NCBI RefSeq assembly: GCF_002836945.1
Contig: NZ_NIJM01000010.1
Coordinates: 35,175 to 99,174, forward strand
Length of the DNA: 64,000 nt
Origin: Shewanella chilikensis
Lineage (GTDB): Bacteria; Pseudomonadota; Gammaproteobacteria; Enterobacterales; Shewanellaceae
Direction of reading: 5' to 3'
The position numbers were made by a program, and so were the translations under genes. The notes beneath the pieces were generated by a model that made no database searches, was not told where the DNA came from, and worked only from the letters and a program-made list of their open reading frames with translations. How positions within the stretch are numbered: the stretch's first letter is position 1; every line of letters begins with the position of its first letter. Positions 18,611-25,325 of this stretch are shown in pieces.

Positions 18611-19085
18611 TGGTTAACTCCTGTAGACAAAGTTCGCGCTCAGCGGAGCGGCGCTTTACAAGCCCGGGTAGGATCTCGCCTTTTGCATAGACCCAGCGGC
18701 TAAGTTCATTGCAGGCACCAGTGTGATCACCTGCAAGCAGCTTCTTTCGTAGTGTTGACGTTCTGAACGCTTCGGCACCAACGTTATAGATGAACGACAG
18801 ATAGGCGGCTTTCTCACTGTCAGTTAATTGAACTGGAACCGTGTAGTGATGCAGTTGCCGGGCAGCAACATCTAAATCATCAGCGAGCTGCGCCAGGCAT
18901 TGCTGCTCAGTAAAGAACTGGCCCAACTCGAGTTCAGCACCTGTGTGCCCATAGCAGCTAGTTAGAATGCCAACGGGATCCACATAGGTTTCAAGAACGC
19001 GGCCCTCATGCTCAGCAATAAAAACGCCACCGGTTAGGGTGGCGCCAGATAAACCTGCAGCAATTAAATATTTCCGAAGACGCAT
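18501..19085 (-). CDS. SAR endolysin (phage lysozyme, GH24)
   Basis: Start chosen at 19085 (MRLRKYLIAAGLSGATLTGG), which gives a weakly hydrophobic Gly/Ala-rich signal-anchor-release segment. The catalytic triad fits the T4-lysozyme pattern exactly: Glu in HEGRVL, eight residues to Asp in YVDPVG, five more to Thr in ILTSCYGHTG. It hydrolyses the peptidoglycan glycan chain after release from the membrane. The 194-residue product is longer than P21 R (165) because about 30 extra C-terminal residues run into the Rz gene. A longer frame to 19,160 has no good ribosome site. Confidence 0.92.
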   Translation of the reverse strand: MRLRKYLIAAGLSGATLTGGVFIAEHEGRVLETYVDPVGILTSCYGHTGAELELGQFFTEQQCLAQLADDLDVAARQLHHYTVPVQLTDSEKAAYLSFIYNVGAEAFRTSTLRKKLLAGDHTGACNELSRWVYAKGEILPGLVKRRSAERELCLQELTNVEITERRSWQRATLRDWRFDPSLRWAWRGVVLLES

Positions 19086-19145
19086 TTTTTGATCCACATG
19101 CCCCAAGACGCTTGTTTTTTGTTCAGAAGCCCCAATATCCACTGT

Positions 19146-19160
19146 GTGACAATTGGTCAC
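19146..19160. promoter_or_regulatory. Operator-like palindrome between lysis genes and a divergent small gene
   Basis: GTGAC-AATTG-GTCAC is an inverted repeat of two perfect 5-bp arms around 5 bases. It lies 20 bases before the plus-strand DUF3892-like gene and about 60 bases before the endolysin start, so it could control either or both divergent units. The binding protein is unknown. Confidence 0.4.
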
Positions 19161-19179
19161 GTACTATGAGTAAAAACAA

Positions 19180-19392
19180 ATGGCGACAAATATTCGCGGC
19201 AATAATGATGGTGAACACGGTGAGAATGACTCTTACACAATCCATGGACGTGGAGTTGTTGACAGAGACACCCTGGTGAATGAAGTCAACAATGGTCAAC
19301 ACCCAAACCACCACGTCGTAAATGTGAACGGTCAAGAATACGTACGTTCAAACCCTGACTCTACTGAAAGTAACAATATAAACAAGGACTAA
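19180..19392 (+). CDS. DUF3892-like small protein, 70 aa
   Basis: A plus-strand gene among leftward late genes. The product (MATNIRGNNDGEHGENDSYT...) is polar and ends VNGQEYVRSNPDSTESNNINKD, resembling the DUF3892 pattern in which a YxRxxPD segment precedes an N-rich end. The function of that family is unknown. A clean hairpin terminator follows 10 bases after the stop, and an operator-like palindrome precedes it, which supports a separate moron-type unit. No strong ribosome site is visible; a second frame starts at 19,168 (ATGAGT) but is less convincing. Confidence 0.6.
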   Translation: MATNIRGNNDGEHGENDSYTIHGRGVVDRDTLVNEVNNGQHPNHHVVNVNGQEYVRSNPDSTESNNINKD

Positions 19393-19401
19393 GAGTCATT
19401 A

Positions 19402-19430
19402 GATTTGAGTATTCAGCAGTTACTCAAATC
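19402..19430 (+). terminator. Terminator of the DUF3892-like gene
   Basis: GATTTGAGTA and TACTCAAATC form a perfect 10-bp stem around a 9-base loop, followed by ACTTTTA. It begins 10 bases after the plus-strand stop codon. Confidence 0.7.
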
Positions 19431-19946
19431 ACTTTTACATGTTTCTTCTACAAAACCTTCCCAGTTGACAATTGCGGTTTTGACTTCTGGCGAGCATGCC
19501 ATAAACATAGCGATTTTCGGGGGGCAAAAAAAACCCTTTTCTGTCCGTTTTAGTCCTAGATCTGCCCCATTTGATAAAAGCGGTTTGAAAGTTGTGTGTT
19601 AACACACAAATAAAAAGCCCGCAGGAAAGGGCGCGGGCTTCGGTTTACTAATGACAGGAGTCTAAATCTGTCACTGAAAGCCTAATACAAAACCAAACGT
19701 ATGCAAAAGATCGGCGTGATCAAAAAAGGATCTGCAAAGTTGGTGTATCAGCGAACCATGAACCAGGCGAAAACCCATCAGCATTTTTACATTTACAATC
19801 AACAGATTGTGATACAGAGAAGGCACCTTTTCTAGATGCCTATAATCAATGGTTATAAAACAACAACCAACCGCCAAAATTTTTCATATGTAGTGAAGGA
19901 TTGCGAGTCCCCGCCCCCGCATGAGCAGCGACTGGAAGGACCCGAC
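19431..19946. other. Phage intergenic region; contains one minus-strand terminator
   Basis: About 515 bases without a convincing gene between the small plus-strand gene and the ParA-like gene. Short frames on both strands lack ribosome sites and family resemblance. A terminator lies at 19,615-19,640. The region is AT-rich with direct TTGACA/TTGACT-like boxes near 19,460-19,480 but no clear promoter. It is the longest non-coding stretch of the late region, so a late promoter or cos site could be here; that is inference. Confidence 0.5.
19615..19640 (-). terminator. Rho-independent terminator, leftward
   Basis: On the minus strand AAGCCCGC ... GCGGGCTT pairs over 8 bp around a 10-base loop, and is followed by TTTATTT. 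It is the first strong terminator downstream of the ParA-like gene. Confidence 0.7.
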
Positions 19947-20975
19947 TCACTGAGCAACATTAACAACTGCAGTTGCTAATTTAACGAATGCTTTCTTAAA
20001 ATCGTTTCGACTCTGGATCATAGTTTCAAGAACTTTGCCTACCTGATCAATTTGCTCTTCTGTTAATGCAAAGACAGGGACATTATGCTCTTGTGATTTG
20101 GCGATAAGGGAGTTGAAGTCTGATATGTTTGCAAGATTGAAAGGCTCAGTGACAATTCCTACACGACTTTCAAACTCTTCCAAAGAAAGGGTCATATTAC
20201 AAGCCTGTAGAGCTGGAACTAATGATTTAATGATATCTGCATTAATCACGTCGATCCAGAGTTGAAAGGATTTAGCTGGCGATCCATTTCTTGGGCGATA
20301 TTTTTGAGAAATATTTCCTATAAAAACAGGTGGCATCTCAGGAAATCCATATTTCAACTCTGAGTTACGAAACTGAATAATATCTGAATTCCATTTAGGA
20401 AGAACATTACTTAGTGATTTGATTGCTTGAGCACAGAAGAAATCTGGCGCAGAAGGTACAATAAAATAATCACTCCCCATTAAAATACACTGATTCAATG
20501 TACCAACACTTGGACTCATATCAACCAGAATATAGTCAAATTTATATTCATCGCCAGTCATTCTCAGCATTGCAGAAATACATCCAGGTATATTTCGAAT
20601 AGCTGGTAAAGCCTGACTGGTTGATAAAGCAACACTCATCTGTGTTTCAGCTTCAGATAGCTTTAAACTACCACACATCAATTTGAGGTTATCATTTGGA
20701 GTATCTAGTGGCTTACAAATCCGTATAGGCCCCATGGAGCCATCAATTACAGGCTCAATACATGAAAAAATATCATGATCATTCCCTTTTTCATATAAGT
20801 TGGAGATATCGTCTATCGATTGATATCCCAATACTAGCGCCGTCAAATTACATTGTGGGTCCGCATCCACAACAAGTGTCTTGTAACCCTGTTCTGCTAA
20901 TGTCCAGCCAAGATTAAAAGTCGTCGTAGTTTTACTTACCCCACCTTTATGGTTAAATAAAGAAATAATTTTCAT
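19947..20975 (-). CDS. ParA family ATPase, solitary
   Basis: Start at 20975 is preferred: AAGGGA lies about 6 bases before it. The 342-residue product opens with a deviant Walker A (FNHKGGVSKTTT, residues 6-17), then VVDADPQCNLT (Walker A' region) and ILVDMSPSVGTLN (Walker B). These are hallmarks of ParA/MinD ATPases. It lacks the N-terminal HTH of plasmid type Ia ParA, and no ParB-like gene lies next to it. Three 11-bp repeats stand just upstream. It is visibly AT-richer than its neighbours and interrupts the Q-to-lysis path, so it looks like an acquired accessory gene. Partition, plasmid-like maintenance or defence roles are all possible. Confidence 0.85.
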   Translation of the reverse strand: MKIISLFNHKGGVSKTTTTFNLGWTLAEQGYKTLVVDADPQCNLTALVLGYQSIDDISNLYEKGNDHDIFSCIEPVIDGSMGPIRICKPLDTPNDNLKLMCGSLKLSEAETQMSVALSTSQALPAIRNIPGCISAMLRMTGDEYKFDYILVDMSPSVGTLNQCILMGSDYFIVPSAPDFFCAQAIKSLSNVLPKWNSDIIQFRNSELKYGFPEMPPVFIGNISQKYRPRNGSPAKSFQLWIDVINADIIKSLVPALQACNMTLSLEEFESRVGIVTEPFNLANISDFNSLIAKSQEHNVPVFALTEEQIDQVGKVLETMIQSRNDFKKAFVKLATAVVNVAQ

Positions 20976-20983
20976 GATTTCCC

Positions 20984-21016
20984 TTAATTGCATATTAATT
21001 GCATATTAATTGCAAT
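20984..21016. repeat. Three 11-bp tandem repeats before the ParA-like gene
   Basis: Units at 20,984-20,994, 20,995-21,005 and 21,006-21,016 read TTAATTGCATA, TTAATTGCATA and TTAATTGCAAT. They cover the end of the Q-like gene (encoding its last residues and stop) and run up to the ribosome site of the ParA-like gene. One unit equals roughly one helical turn, as in operator or centromere arrays. Confidence 0.85.
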
Positions 21017-21360
21017 TCAGCACGTCTCAACCAAAACAGGAACGTCTTGCAATTATCAAATCCCACAAGCGCCCAATTCCCTCTGCAGAAATACTGTGCC
21101 CGAATAGCCCGGCGGCAATCCGTGCTCAGTTTTTCAACCTTACGGTCATAACGTATCACGTTCGGTGGTGGTTTAATATGCATTTCGATCACACTAACCA
21201 TATGAATCCGCAACTCTTTTAACTTTGCGCAAGTGCTACAATGGGCGTACCCTTTGCCATACTCATGCCTGAGCCACCAGTTAGCCCACGCGCGCAACTC
21301 AAGGCGGAGCTGCTTCATGTTCATCAGCGCTTCATGCTGCGCATCGTGATTATGCTGCAT
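20995..21360 (-). CDS. Q-like late antitermination protein
   Basis: A 121-residue basic protein. The C-terminal half has the Q/PF06530-type pattern: a VEKLSTDCRRAIRAQYF helix followed by a tryptophan-containing helix and FLFWLRRAELQLICN, corresponding to the DNA-binding helices of phage Q-like proteins. The N-terminus has LRLELRAWANWWLRHEYGKGY and a Cys pair (CSTC). Its place at the end of the early operon, upstream of the lysis genes, fits an activator of late transcription. The ParA-like gene now lies between it and the late genes. Confidence 0.65.
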   Translation of the reverse strand: MQHNHDAQHEALMNMKQLRLELRAWANWWLRHEYGKGYAHCSTCAKLKELRIHMVSVIEMHIKPPPNVIRYDRKVEKLSTDCRRAIRAQYFCRGNWALVGFDNCKTFLFWLRRAELQLICN

Positions 21361-21607
21361 CGGCCATCCCTCTTAGGTTGAACAAGTCCAGGGCAAAAAT
21401 ATCAGCACAGATGGCGCAAAGGTCGTCATACGGTACCGGGCTTTGTCCCTTCTCCCAGCGCCGATAGGTTTTGACATTCACCCCGTAGGCGCTTGCCACT
21501 TCCTCCTGGGTCATTTGGCGCAATCTCCGACCCATTGCCAGCAGTTTTGCCCCTGATGCTGCCGCCGCTTTTGCCATCCTAAAACGCCCCTTTTCGTGCA
21601 ATTGCAT
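21350..21607 (-). CDS. Helix-turn-helix regulator (XRE/Cro type), 85 aa
   Basis: A compact HTH protein: RRLRQMTQEEVASAYGVNVKTYRRWEKGQSPVPYDDLCAICADIF (about 28-72) is a classical XRE-type motif. The start at 21607 gives 85 residues; an internal ATG at 21577 (MAKAAAASG) is also possible, and neither has an ideal ribosome site. It overlaps the Q-like gene start by 11 bases, so it is part of the same early operon. Its target is unknown. Confidence 0.8.
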   Translation of the reverse strand: MQLHEKGRFRMAKAAAASGAKLLAMGRRLRQMTQEEVASAYGVNVKTYRRWEKGQSPVPYDDLCAICADIFALDLFNLRGMADAA

Positions 21608-21634
21608 CCTCTTTTGACAATGATGCAGTGATCA

Positions 21635-22885
21635 TCACAGCCACCCGCTTGCCATCTGACTTTGCCCGTTACCAAGATCTGAATGCGATCTAGGGATTAT
21701 CTCGGGCGCGATCTGATTAAATCCGCGCTCAATCAAATACTGGTGATACTGCTCAAGTGCCTGGCTCACCCCTGCATTAAGGGATGACTGAACATAGGTA
21801 CGCAAAAGCACTGGCAGAGAGTGATTAAGCAACAACTCACCGATAACGGTATCAATACCAATCTCAGCAATAATGGTGCGAAAAAGCCGCCTGATATCGT
21901 GTGAAGTGAAGTATTTAAAGCGAAGGCCAACAGACCAATCCTGAGCAGTACGCACAGCAATAGGCGCCTGACCACGGCCGGGGAACAGCCAGGCACGCTT
22001 GCCAACATTGGCCAACTGCCAGCGGCGGTAATGATCAATCAAAGCCCGGGCAGATTTGGTCAACGGCAACCGCAACTCATTACCGTTCTTGGTGTTTGAC
22101 GGCGGTATCACCCAAACATCGCCGGTGAACTGGTCCCACCGAGCCTGGCGGGTTTCATTGATACGGGTCCCAAACATCATCATCAACACAAACAGCATGG
22201 CCTGAACCATCACAGTCTCTGATAACAGCTTGAACAGCTCGCCAAGGTCAGAGTCATACAGCCTCGCATCCAAAGCCTTGGGCAGCCTCACACTGGGCTT
22301 GAATCCGGCCAAAGGGTTGCTATCGAGCAAGCGCAGCCCAGCGGCCGAACTGAACGCCGTCTTTAGCTTACTGACCACCTCCACCACATAGCGGGGCGAA
22401 TACCCATCAGCCAGCATCGACTTAACCAGCGCACTATCCAAATCACTCCAACTCAGTGATGCCAAAGGCAACTGCCCAGCCCTTGGGATCAAGTGTCTGG
22501 TAACTATCGAACGCACATTCCTGCGCCAACTCACGCTCATAGTCGTGTTATCCGCCACATGCCCGGCATACCAGGTAACCACATCAGCCACAGTCACAAA
22601 CTGCCCAAACATAACCTCACCCCCGGCAGCTCGCTCGGCAAGAGTTGCCGGCAACTGCTCCAAAAACGTATCGATACACAGATCCGGCCAAGTGCCTACC
22701 TTGCGCCAGCGGGTCACGTTCTGCTCATTGAACACCAGAAAAATACTCGCCTTGGTGCGCTCACCATTGGCCCGCAGCCTCACTGTCGGATACTGAGGAT
22801 CCCGATAATCCCGGGTAACACCGCCGCTCAACCAACGGCGCAGCGGCGCCCGCTTCAGCTTGCCAACTTCAACACCGCTCGCCAT
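21635..22885 (-). CDS. Second tyrosine recombinase in the replication module
   Basis: An ATG at 22885 overlaps the upstream stop (TGATG) and gives 416 residues. All tyrosine-recombinase catalytic positions are visible: Arg in FGTRINETRQARW, Lys in SNTKNGNELRLPL, His-x-x-Arg in SHDIRRLFR, His in LLLNHSLPV and the nucleophile Tyr in LLRTYVQS. The N-terminal part (about 90-190) is a core-binding SAM-like domain. It is unusual in that the prophage already has a complete integrase at its right end and this gene is co-transcribed with replication genes. Multimer resolution or a second att specificity are the obvious options. Confidence 0.9.
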   Translation of the reverse strand: MASGVEVGKLKRAPLRRWLSGGVTRDYRDPQYPTVRLRANGERTKASIFLVFNEQNVTRWRKVGTWPDLCIDTFLEQLPATLAERAAGGEVMFGQFVTVADVVTWYAGHVADNTTMSVSWRRNVRSIVTRHLIPRAGQLPLASLSWSDLDSALVKSMLADGYSPRYVVEVVSKLKTAFSSAAGLRLLDSNPLAGFKPSVRLPKALDARLYDSDLGELFKLLSETVMVQAMLFVLMMMFGTRINETRQARWDQFTGDVWVIPPSNTKNGNELRLPLTKSARALIDHYRRWQLANVGKRAWLFPGRGQAPIAVRTAQDWSVGLRFKYFTSHDIRRLFRTIIAEIGIDTVIGELLLNHSLPVLLRTYVQSSLNAGVSQALEQYHQYLIERGFNQIAPEIIPRSHSDLGNGQSQMASGWL

Positions 22886-23112
22886 CAAGCCACCATCCTG
22901 TATTCATAGGTTTTGTTCGTACCCTGGCGAATGCGCTTCATCCGCTTTTCGGCGGGTAACTCCCGCCAACGGGCACTCAGAGCTGTTTCACTGTCAAAGC
23001 TGCCGAAACGGCGGCGGCACTCGTCCTGAACCTCAAACAGGGTCCACCATCTACCACCGCTCAAGATATCCTCCAGCCGCTGGCGCTGGGTTGTTGGCTT
23101 CTGGGTACTCAT
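22885..23112 (-). CDS. Small phage protein with winged-helix-like pattern, 75 aa
   Basis: Start at 23112 (MSTQKPTTQRQRL), which follows an AGGAGG site and overlaps the upstream stop by four bases; the longer frame to 23,157 is unlikely. The pattern LEDILSGGRWWTLFEVQDECRRRFGSFDSETALSARWREL looks like a small winged-helix domain, common in phage proteins between the DnaC-like gene and Q. The function is unknown. Confidence 0.7.
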   Translation of the reverse strand: MSTQKPTTQRQRLEDILSGGRWWTLFEVQDECRRRFGSFDSETALSARWRELPAEKRMKRIRQGTNKTYEYRMVA

Positions 23113-23450
23113 GCTGCCCTCCTGTTTCGATATTGAGTTGCGTACTCGTGCAACCAAGTGTTGGCGTCACGGCGTGAATCACGGTTACCGCGCCCGGCCA
23201 TGTAACGGCGTTCATACTCACCACAAACCCAATGCAGATCAGCCTCAGGTATCACCCGCAGTCGCTCGGCAATGAATGAGCGGTCAGAAGTGCCGCCGCG
23301 ATAGTGGTAAAGCCTTGGGAACGTCAAATACGGATTGGCCGGGCTGCCAAGGGCAGGTTCACGGATCACCGCGCAATCATTCGCGGCCGGGCTGGCCACA
23401 ATGCCGCTGTAAAAATCCGGGGCATCGGCCCCCAAATCATGCCGCCTCAT
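23109..23450 (-). CDS. Phage early protein of unknown function, 113 aa
   Basis: The ATG at 23450 overlaps the end of the DnaC-like gene by 14 bases (stop at 23437), and the reading frame ends in the ATGA junction with the next gene. The C-terminal half is well structured (ERLRVIPEADLHWVCGEYERRYMAGRGNRDSRRDANTWL). Proteins with this pattern occur next to replication genes in other proteobacterial prophages, but I do not know a function. No metal site or membrane segment. Confidence 0.65.
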   Translation of the reverse strand: MRRHDLGADAPDFYSGIVASPAANDCAVIREPALGSPANPYLTFPRLYHYRGGTSDRSFIAERLRVIPEADLHWVCGEYERRYMAGRGNRDSRRDANTWLHEYATQYRNRRAA

Positions 23451-24168
23451 GGTTGCCTCCCCGCCCTCGATAACTCTCCCAATCAAACTTAACCGCCATG
23501 CCAACGGCCTCTTTCAGGCGTTCATAGCCCCTCACGCCAAGCACATCGCGCAGGCCTTGGCCGTCAAGATTGGTGATAAACGAGGTAGCCCTGTTGCCGT
23601 ACAAGCGGCGATCTATGATGCGGGTTAACCACAGCCGCTCATCGTCGCTACTACGCTGCAAGCCAATCTCGTCAATAATCAACAGCTCAGGCCTGCAAAA
23701 GTCTCGCAGCAGCTGTTCTTCGCTGGTCTGCCCTCGGTAGCAACTGCGAGCCCTGTCCATCAAGTCCATTACGCTCATCATCACCACCGTGTGGCTGCGT
23801 TTCATCAAAGCATTGGCAATGGCGCTGGCAACATGGTTCTTACCGGTACCCGGGTTGCCATAAAACAAAAAGCCACGCCCGGTAGACGAAAACTCAGCAA
23901 AGCGCGTTAAAAACCCCTTGGCAGCGTCAACCGCCTGATACTGGCCCTTGCAGCTGCAGCGGTAGTTATCCAGAGTGCAGTCTAGAAAACGCTGATTCAG
24001 GCCGGACTGCCCCACCAGTGCCGCCGCTCTGCGCGCCTTGTGCTCGCTGGATATCCGCTGCTCATCCTCCAGCCTCATCCGCTCAATCACATCACGCGAG
24101 CAGGGTTCAATATGGGCCGGGGCATTCAAGCGTTGCAGCATCTGCTGCAATGATTGCGATTTATTCAC
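23437..24168 (-). CDS. DnaC-like helicase loader
   Basis: GTG start at 24168 with GGAGG seven bases upstream; the longer frame to 24,369 overlaps the initiator gene and its N-terminus is hydrophobic and non-homologous. The 243-residue product has the DnaC Walker A variant GNPGTGKNHVAS, Walker B PELLIIDEIGLQ and the C-terminal GLRDVLGVRGYERLKE. E. coli DnaC also has GKNH at this place, so the family match is good. It should load the host DnaB helicase at the phage origin together with the O-like protein encoded just upstream. Confidence 0.92.
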   Translation of the reverse strand: MNKSQSLQQMLQRLNAPAHIEPCSRDVIERMRLEDEQRISSEHKARRAAALVGQSGLNQRFLDCTLDNYRCSCKGQYQAVDAAKGFLTRFAEFSSTGRGFLFYGNPGTGKNHVASAIANALMKRSHTVVMMSVMDLMDRARSCYRGQTSEEQLLRDFCRPELLIIDEIGLQRSSDDERLWLTRIIDRRLYGNRATSFITNLDGQGLRDVLGVRGYERLKEAVGMAVKFDWESYRGRGGNHEAA

Positions 24169-24976
24169 CGTTACCTCCCCAATGATCAAAATCATCCATG
24201 GCAGGAACGCCGCTATGCTCAGGTACGTTTGCGACACCTCCGCCACCAACCAACCCGCTGTTTTGCAGCCAGCGGAACTCAAAACCAACCCACCCGCGCA
24301 CAACGCAATAACCCAGGCAATCGTCAACACTAAAGCCATGCTTGGCAGCCTCGTGCAGCTCCTTGCCAAGCCGATTAACCGCTGTTTGGGTCAACTTGGC
24401 CCGCTTGCTCTGCCTGACAACAATCCAGTCATCAAACACCTGCTGCGAAGGCACCCCAGGCCACTTCGAAAAATCGAACTGAGTAACAGCACTTTTTGAG
24501 CGCTTCGCGCGTTTATTCTTTATAGGTTCATTGACTGGTTCAAAAGAGTGACTGGTTCTAGTGTCATCTGCTGGCATAGGGGGTGTGTCATCTGCTGGCA
24601 TACCCTCTGCCATCTGCTGACATACCCCTGTGCTATCTGCTGGCATAGGTATGTCATCTGCTGGCACAGGTTGTTGCATGCCATGCTCGGCGTGTTCAAC
24701 CTTGGGTTTTGGGGGAAATTGCAGACGATAAAGATTCGACTGGTGACCCAGTTCATTCTTGCGAGGGGTAATCGACAGGTAACCCGCCTTATCCAATGCA
24801 GCAATATGGTTTCGCACTGAGCTGTGCGAGATCTCGCATTGGTCGGCAACATGCTGGTAACTCGGCCAGCACTCGCCGTGGTCATTGGCATTGTCGGCAA
24901 GCTTCAACAGCACCAGCTTGCGCAAAGGGTTACCAACCTTGGCCCGCATGGCCTTAACCATAAGCTCCATGCTCAT
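24161..24976 (-). CDS. Phage replication initiator (lambda O-like, HTH)
   Basis: A 271-residue protein. Residues about 1-85 form a winged helix (NPLRKLVLLKLADNANDHGECWPSYQHVADQCEISHSSVRNHIAALDKAGYL) that should bind origin iterons. Residues about 100-140 consist of repeats of the MPADDT type, encoded by the origin iterons themselves. The C-terminal domain (about 165-250) resembles the DnaB/loader-contact region of such initiators (KWPGVPSQQVFDDWIVVR). It overlaps the loader gene by 8 bases. As in lambda, the origin appears to lie inside this gene. Confidence 0.88.
   Translation of the reverse strand: MSMELMVKAMRAKVGNPLRKLVLLKLADNANDHGECWPSYQHVADQCEISHSSVRNHIAALDKAGYLSITPRKNELGHQSNLYRLQFPPKPKVEHAEHGMQQPVPADDIPMPADSTGVCQQMAEGMPADDTPPMPADDTRTSHSFEPVNEPIKNKRAKRSKSAVTQFDFSKWPGVPSQQVFDDWIVVRQSKRAKLTQTAVNRLGKELHEAAKHGFSVDDCLGYCVVRGWVGFEFRWLQNSGLVGGGGVANVPEHSGVPAMDDFDHWGGNGE
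24561..24669 (-). repeat. Five origin-type iterons inside the O-like gene
   Basis: Five 19-bp units begin at 24,561, 24,585, 24,607, 24,630 and 24,651, with core TCATCTGCTGGCATA and one to three differences. Spacing is 21-24 bp, about two helical turns. An AT-rich tract follows at about 24,490-24,540. The layout parallels the lambda origin, where four iterons in O are followed by an AT-rich unwinding region. Confidence 0.85.
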
Positions 24977-25101
24977 ACGTCACCGCCTTGCGCCAAATTG
25001 ACGCACATCAATGGCTTGGCTATGATGACCAAGCCTGAACTCAGGTAAGCGCCCGCAGCTGTCACTAAACTAACGCGGGCGCTTCTGTTTTTGTGGCTCA
25101 T
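24973..25101 (-). CDS. Small hydrophobic protein, 42 aa
   Basis: A short gene: ATG at 25101 directly after a GGAGGCAGC ribosome site, 42 codons, stop overlapping the O-like start by four bases (ATGA). The product begins MSHKNRSARVSLVTAAGAYL and contains one hydrophobic stretch (AYLSSGLVIIAKPLMCVNL). The coupling at both ends supports translation. A perfect 10-bp hairpin lies within it. The function is unknown. Confidence 0.6.
   Translation of the reverse strand: MSHKNRSARVSLVTAAGAYLSSGLVIIAKPLMCVNLAQGGDV
25047..25084. other. Perfect 10-bp hairpin within the early operon
   Basis: AAGCGCCCGC and GCGGGCGCTT pair around an 18-base loop. On the plus strand it is followed by CTGTTTTTG. On the minus strand, the sense of the operon, no T-run follows, so it is more likely an mRNA structure or attenuator before the O-like gene than a simple terminator. 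Confidence 0.6.
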
Positions 25102-25325
25102 GCTGCCTCCGGTCCATCGTCAGGCAAACGGCAGCCTGCGTCATACAAACGGGCGCAAATGCCGGTAAAGCTGGTTGAGTGAGAACGCGCCGCAATAGCC
25201 GCCATTTTGGCTATCTGCTGCTGGCGCTCACTGTCTTGCTGCCTAAGCTTTTGGCGGTTGGCCATAAACTCAAACGCCTCGCGTTCCTCTGCCGTTTCAA
25301 TGCTGATAACATTGCCTTCGCTCAT
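25098..25325 (-). CDS. Phage early protein, 75 aa
   Basis: Starts in an ATGA overlap behind GGAGGCGAT and ends in another ATGA overlap, so it is translated in series with both neighbours. The product (MSEGNVISIETAEEREAFEFMANRQKLRQQ...) is mostly helical and charged, with no recognised motif. The final residues GPEAA come from the ribosome site of the next gene. Confidence 0.7.
   Translation of the reverse strand: MSEGNVISIETAEEREAFEFMANRQKLRQQDSERQQQIAKMAAIAARSHSTSFTGICARLYDAGCRLPDDGPEAA

Noticed and set aside
19123..19335. Minus-strand hydrophobic 70-codon frame, considered as an extra holin
   Set aside because: Opposite to the DUF3892-like gene, no ribosome site, and the operator palindrome lies at its end; hydrophobicity follows from antisense of a polar protein.
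19700..19834. Short plus-strand frame in the gap (begins MQKIGVIKK)
   Set aside because: No ribosome site or promoter, and no supporting context.
19671..19877. 68-codon minus-strand frame downstream of the ParA-like gene
   Set aside because: No ribosome site, no recognisable pattern.
19890..19935. tRNA-like GAGTCCCCGCCCCCGC segment near the ParA-like stop, considered as an att or tRNA remnant
   Set aside because: No T-arm or acceptor stem can be folded around it.
24541..24680. Short regular repeats considered as a CRISPR array
   Set aside because: Spacing of only 21-24 bp with almost no spacer, inside an initiator gene; fits origin iterons.
25047..25084. Strong hairpin taken as a terminator of the early operon
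   Set aside because: On the operon's strand there is no T-run, and translation is coupled through it; kept only as an mRNA structure.
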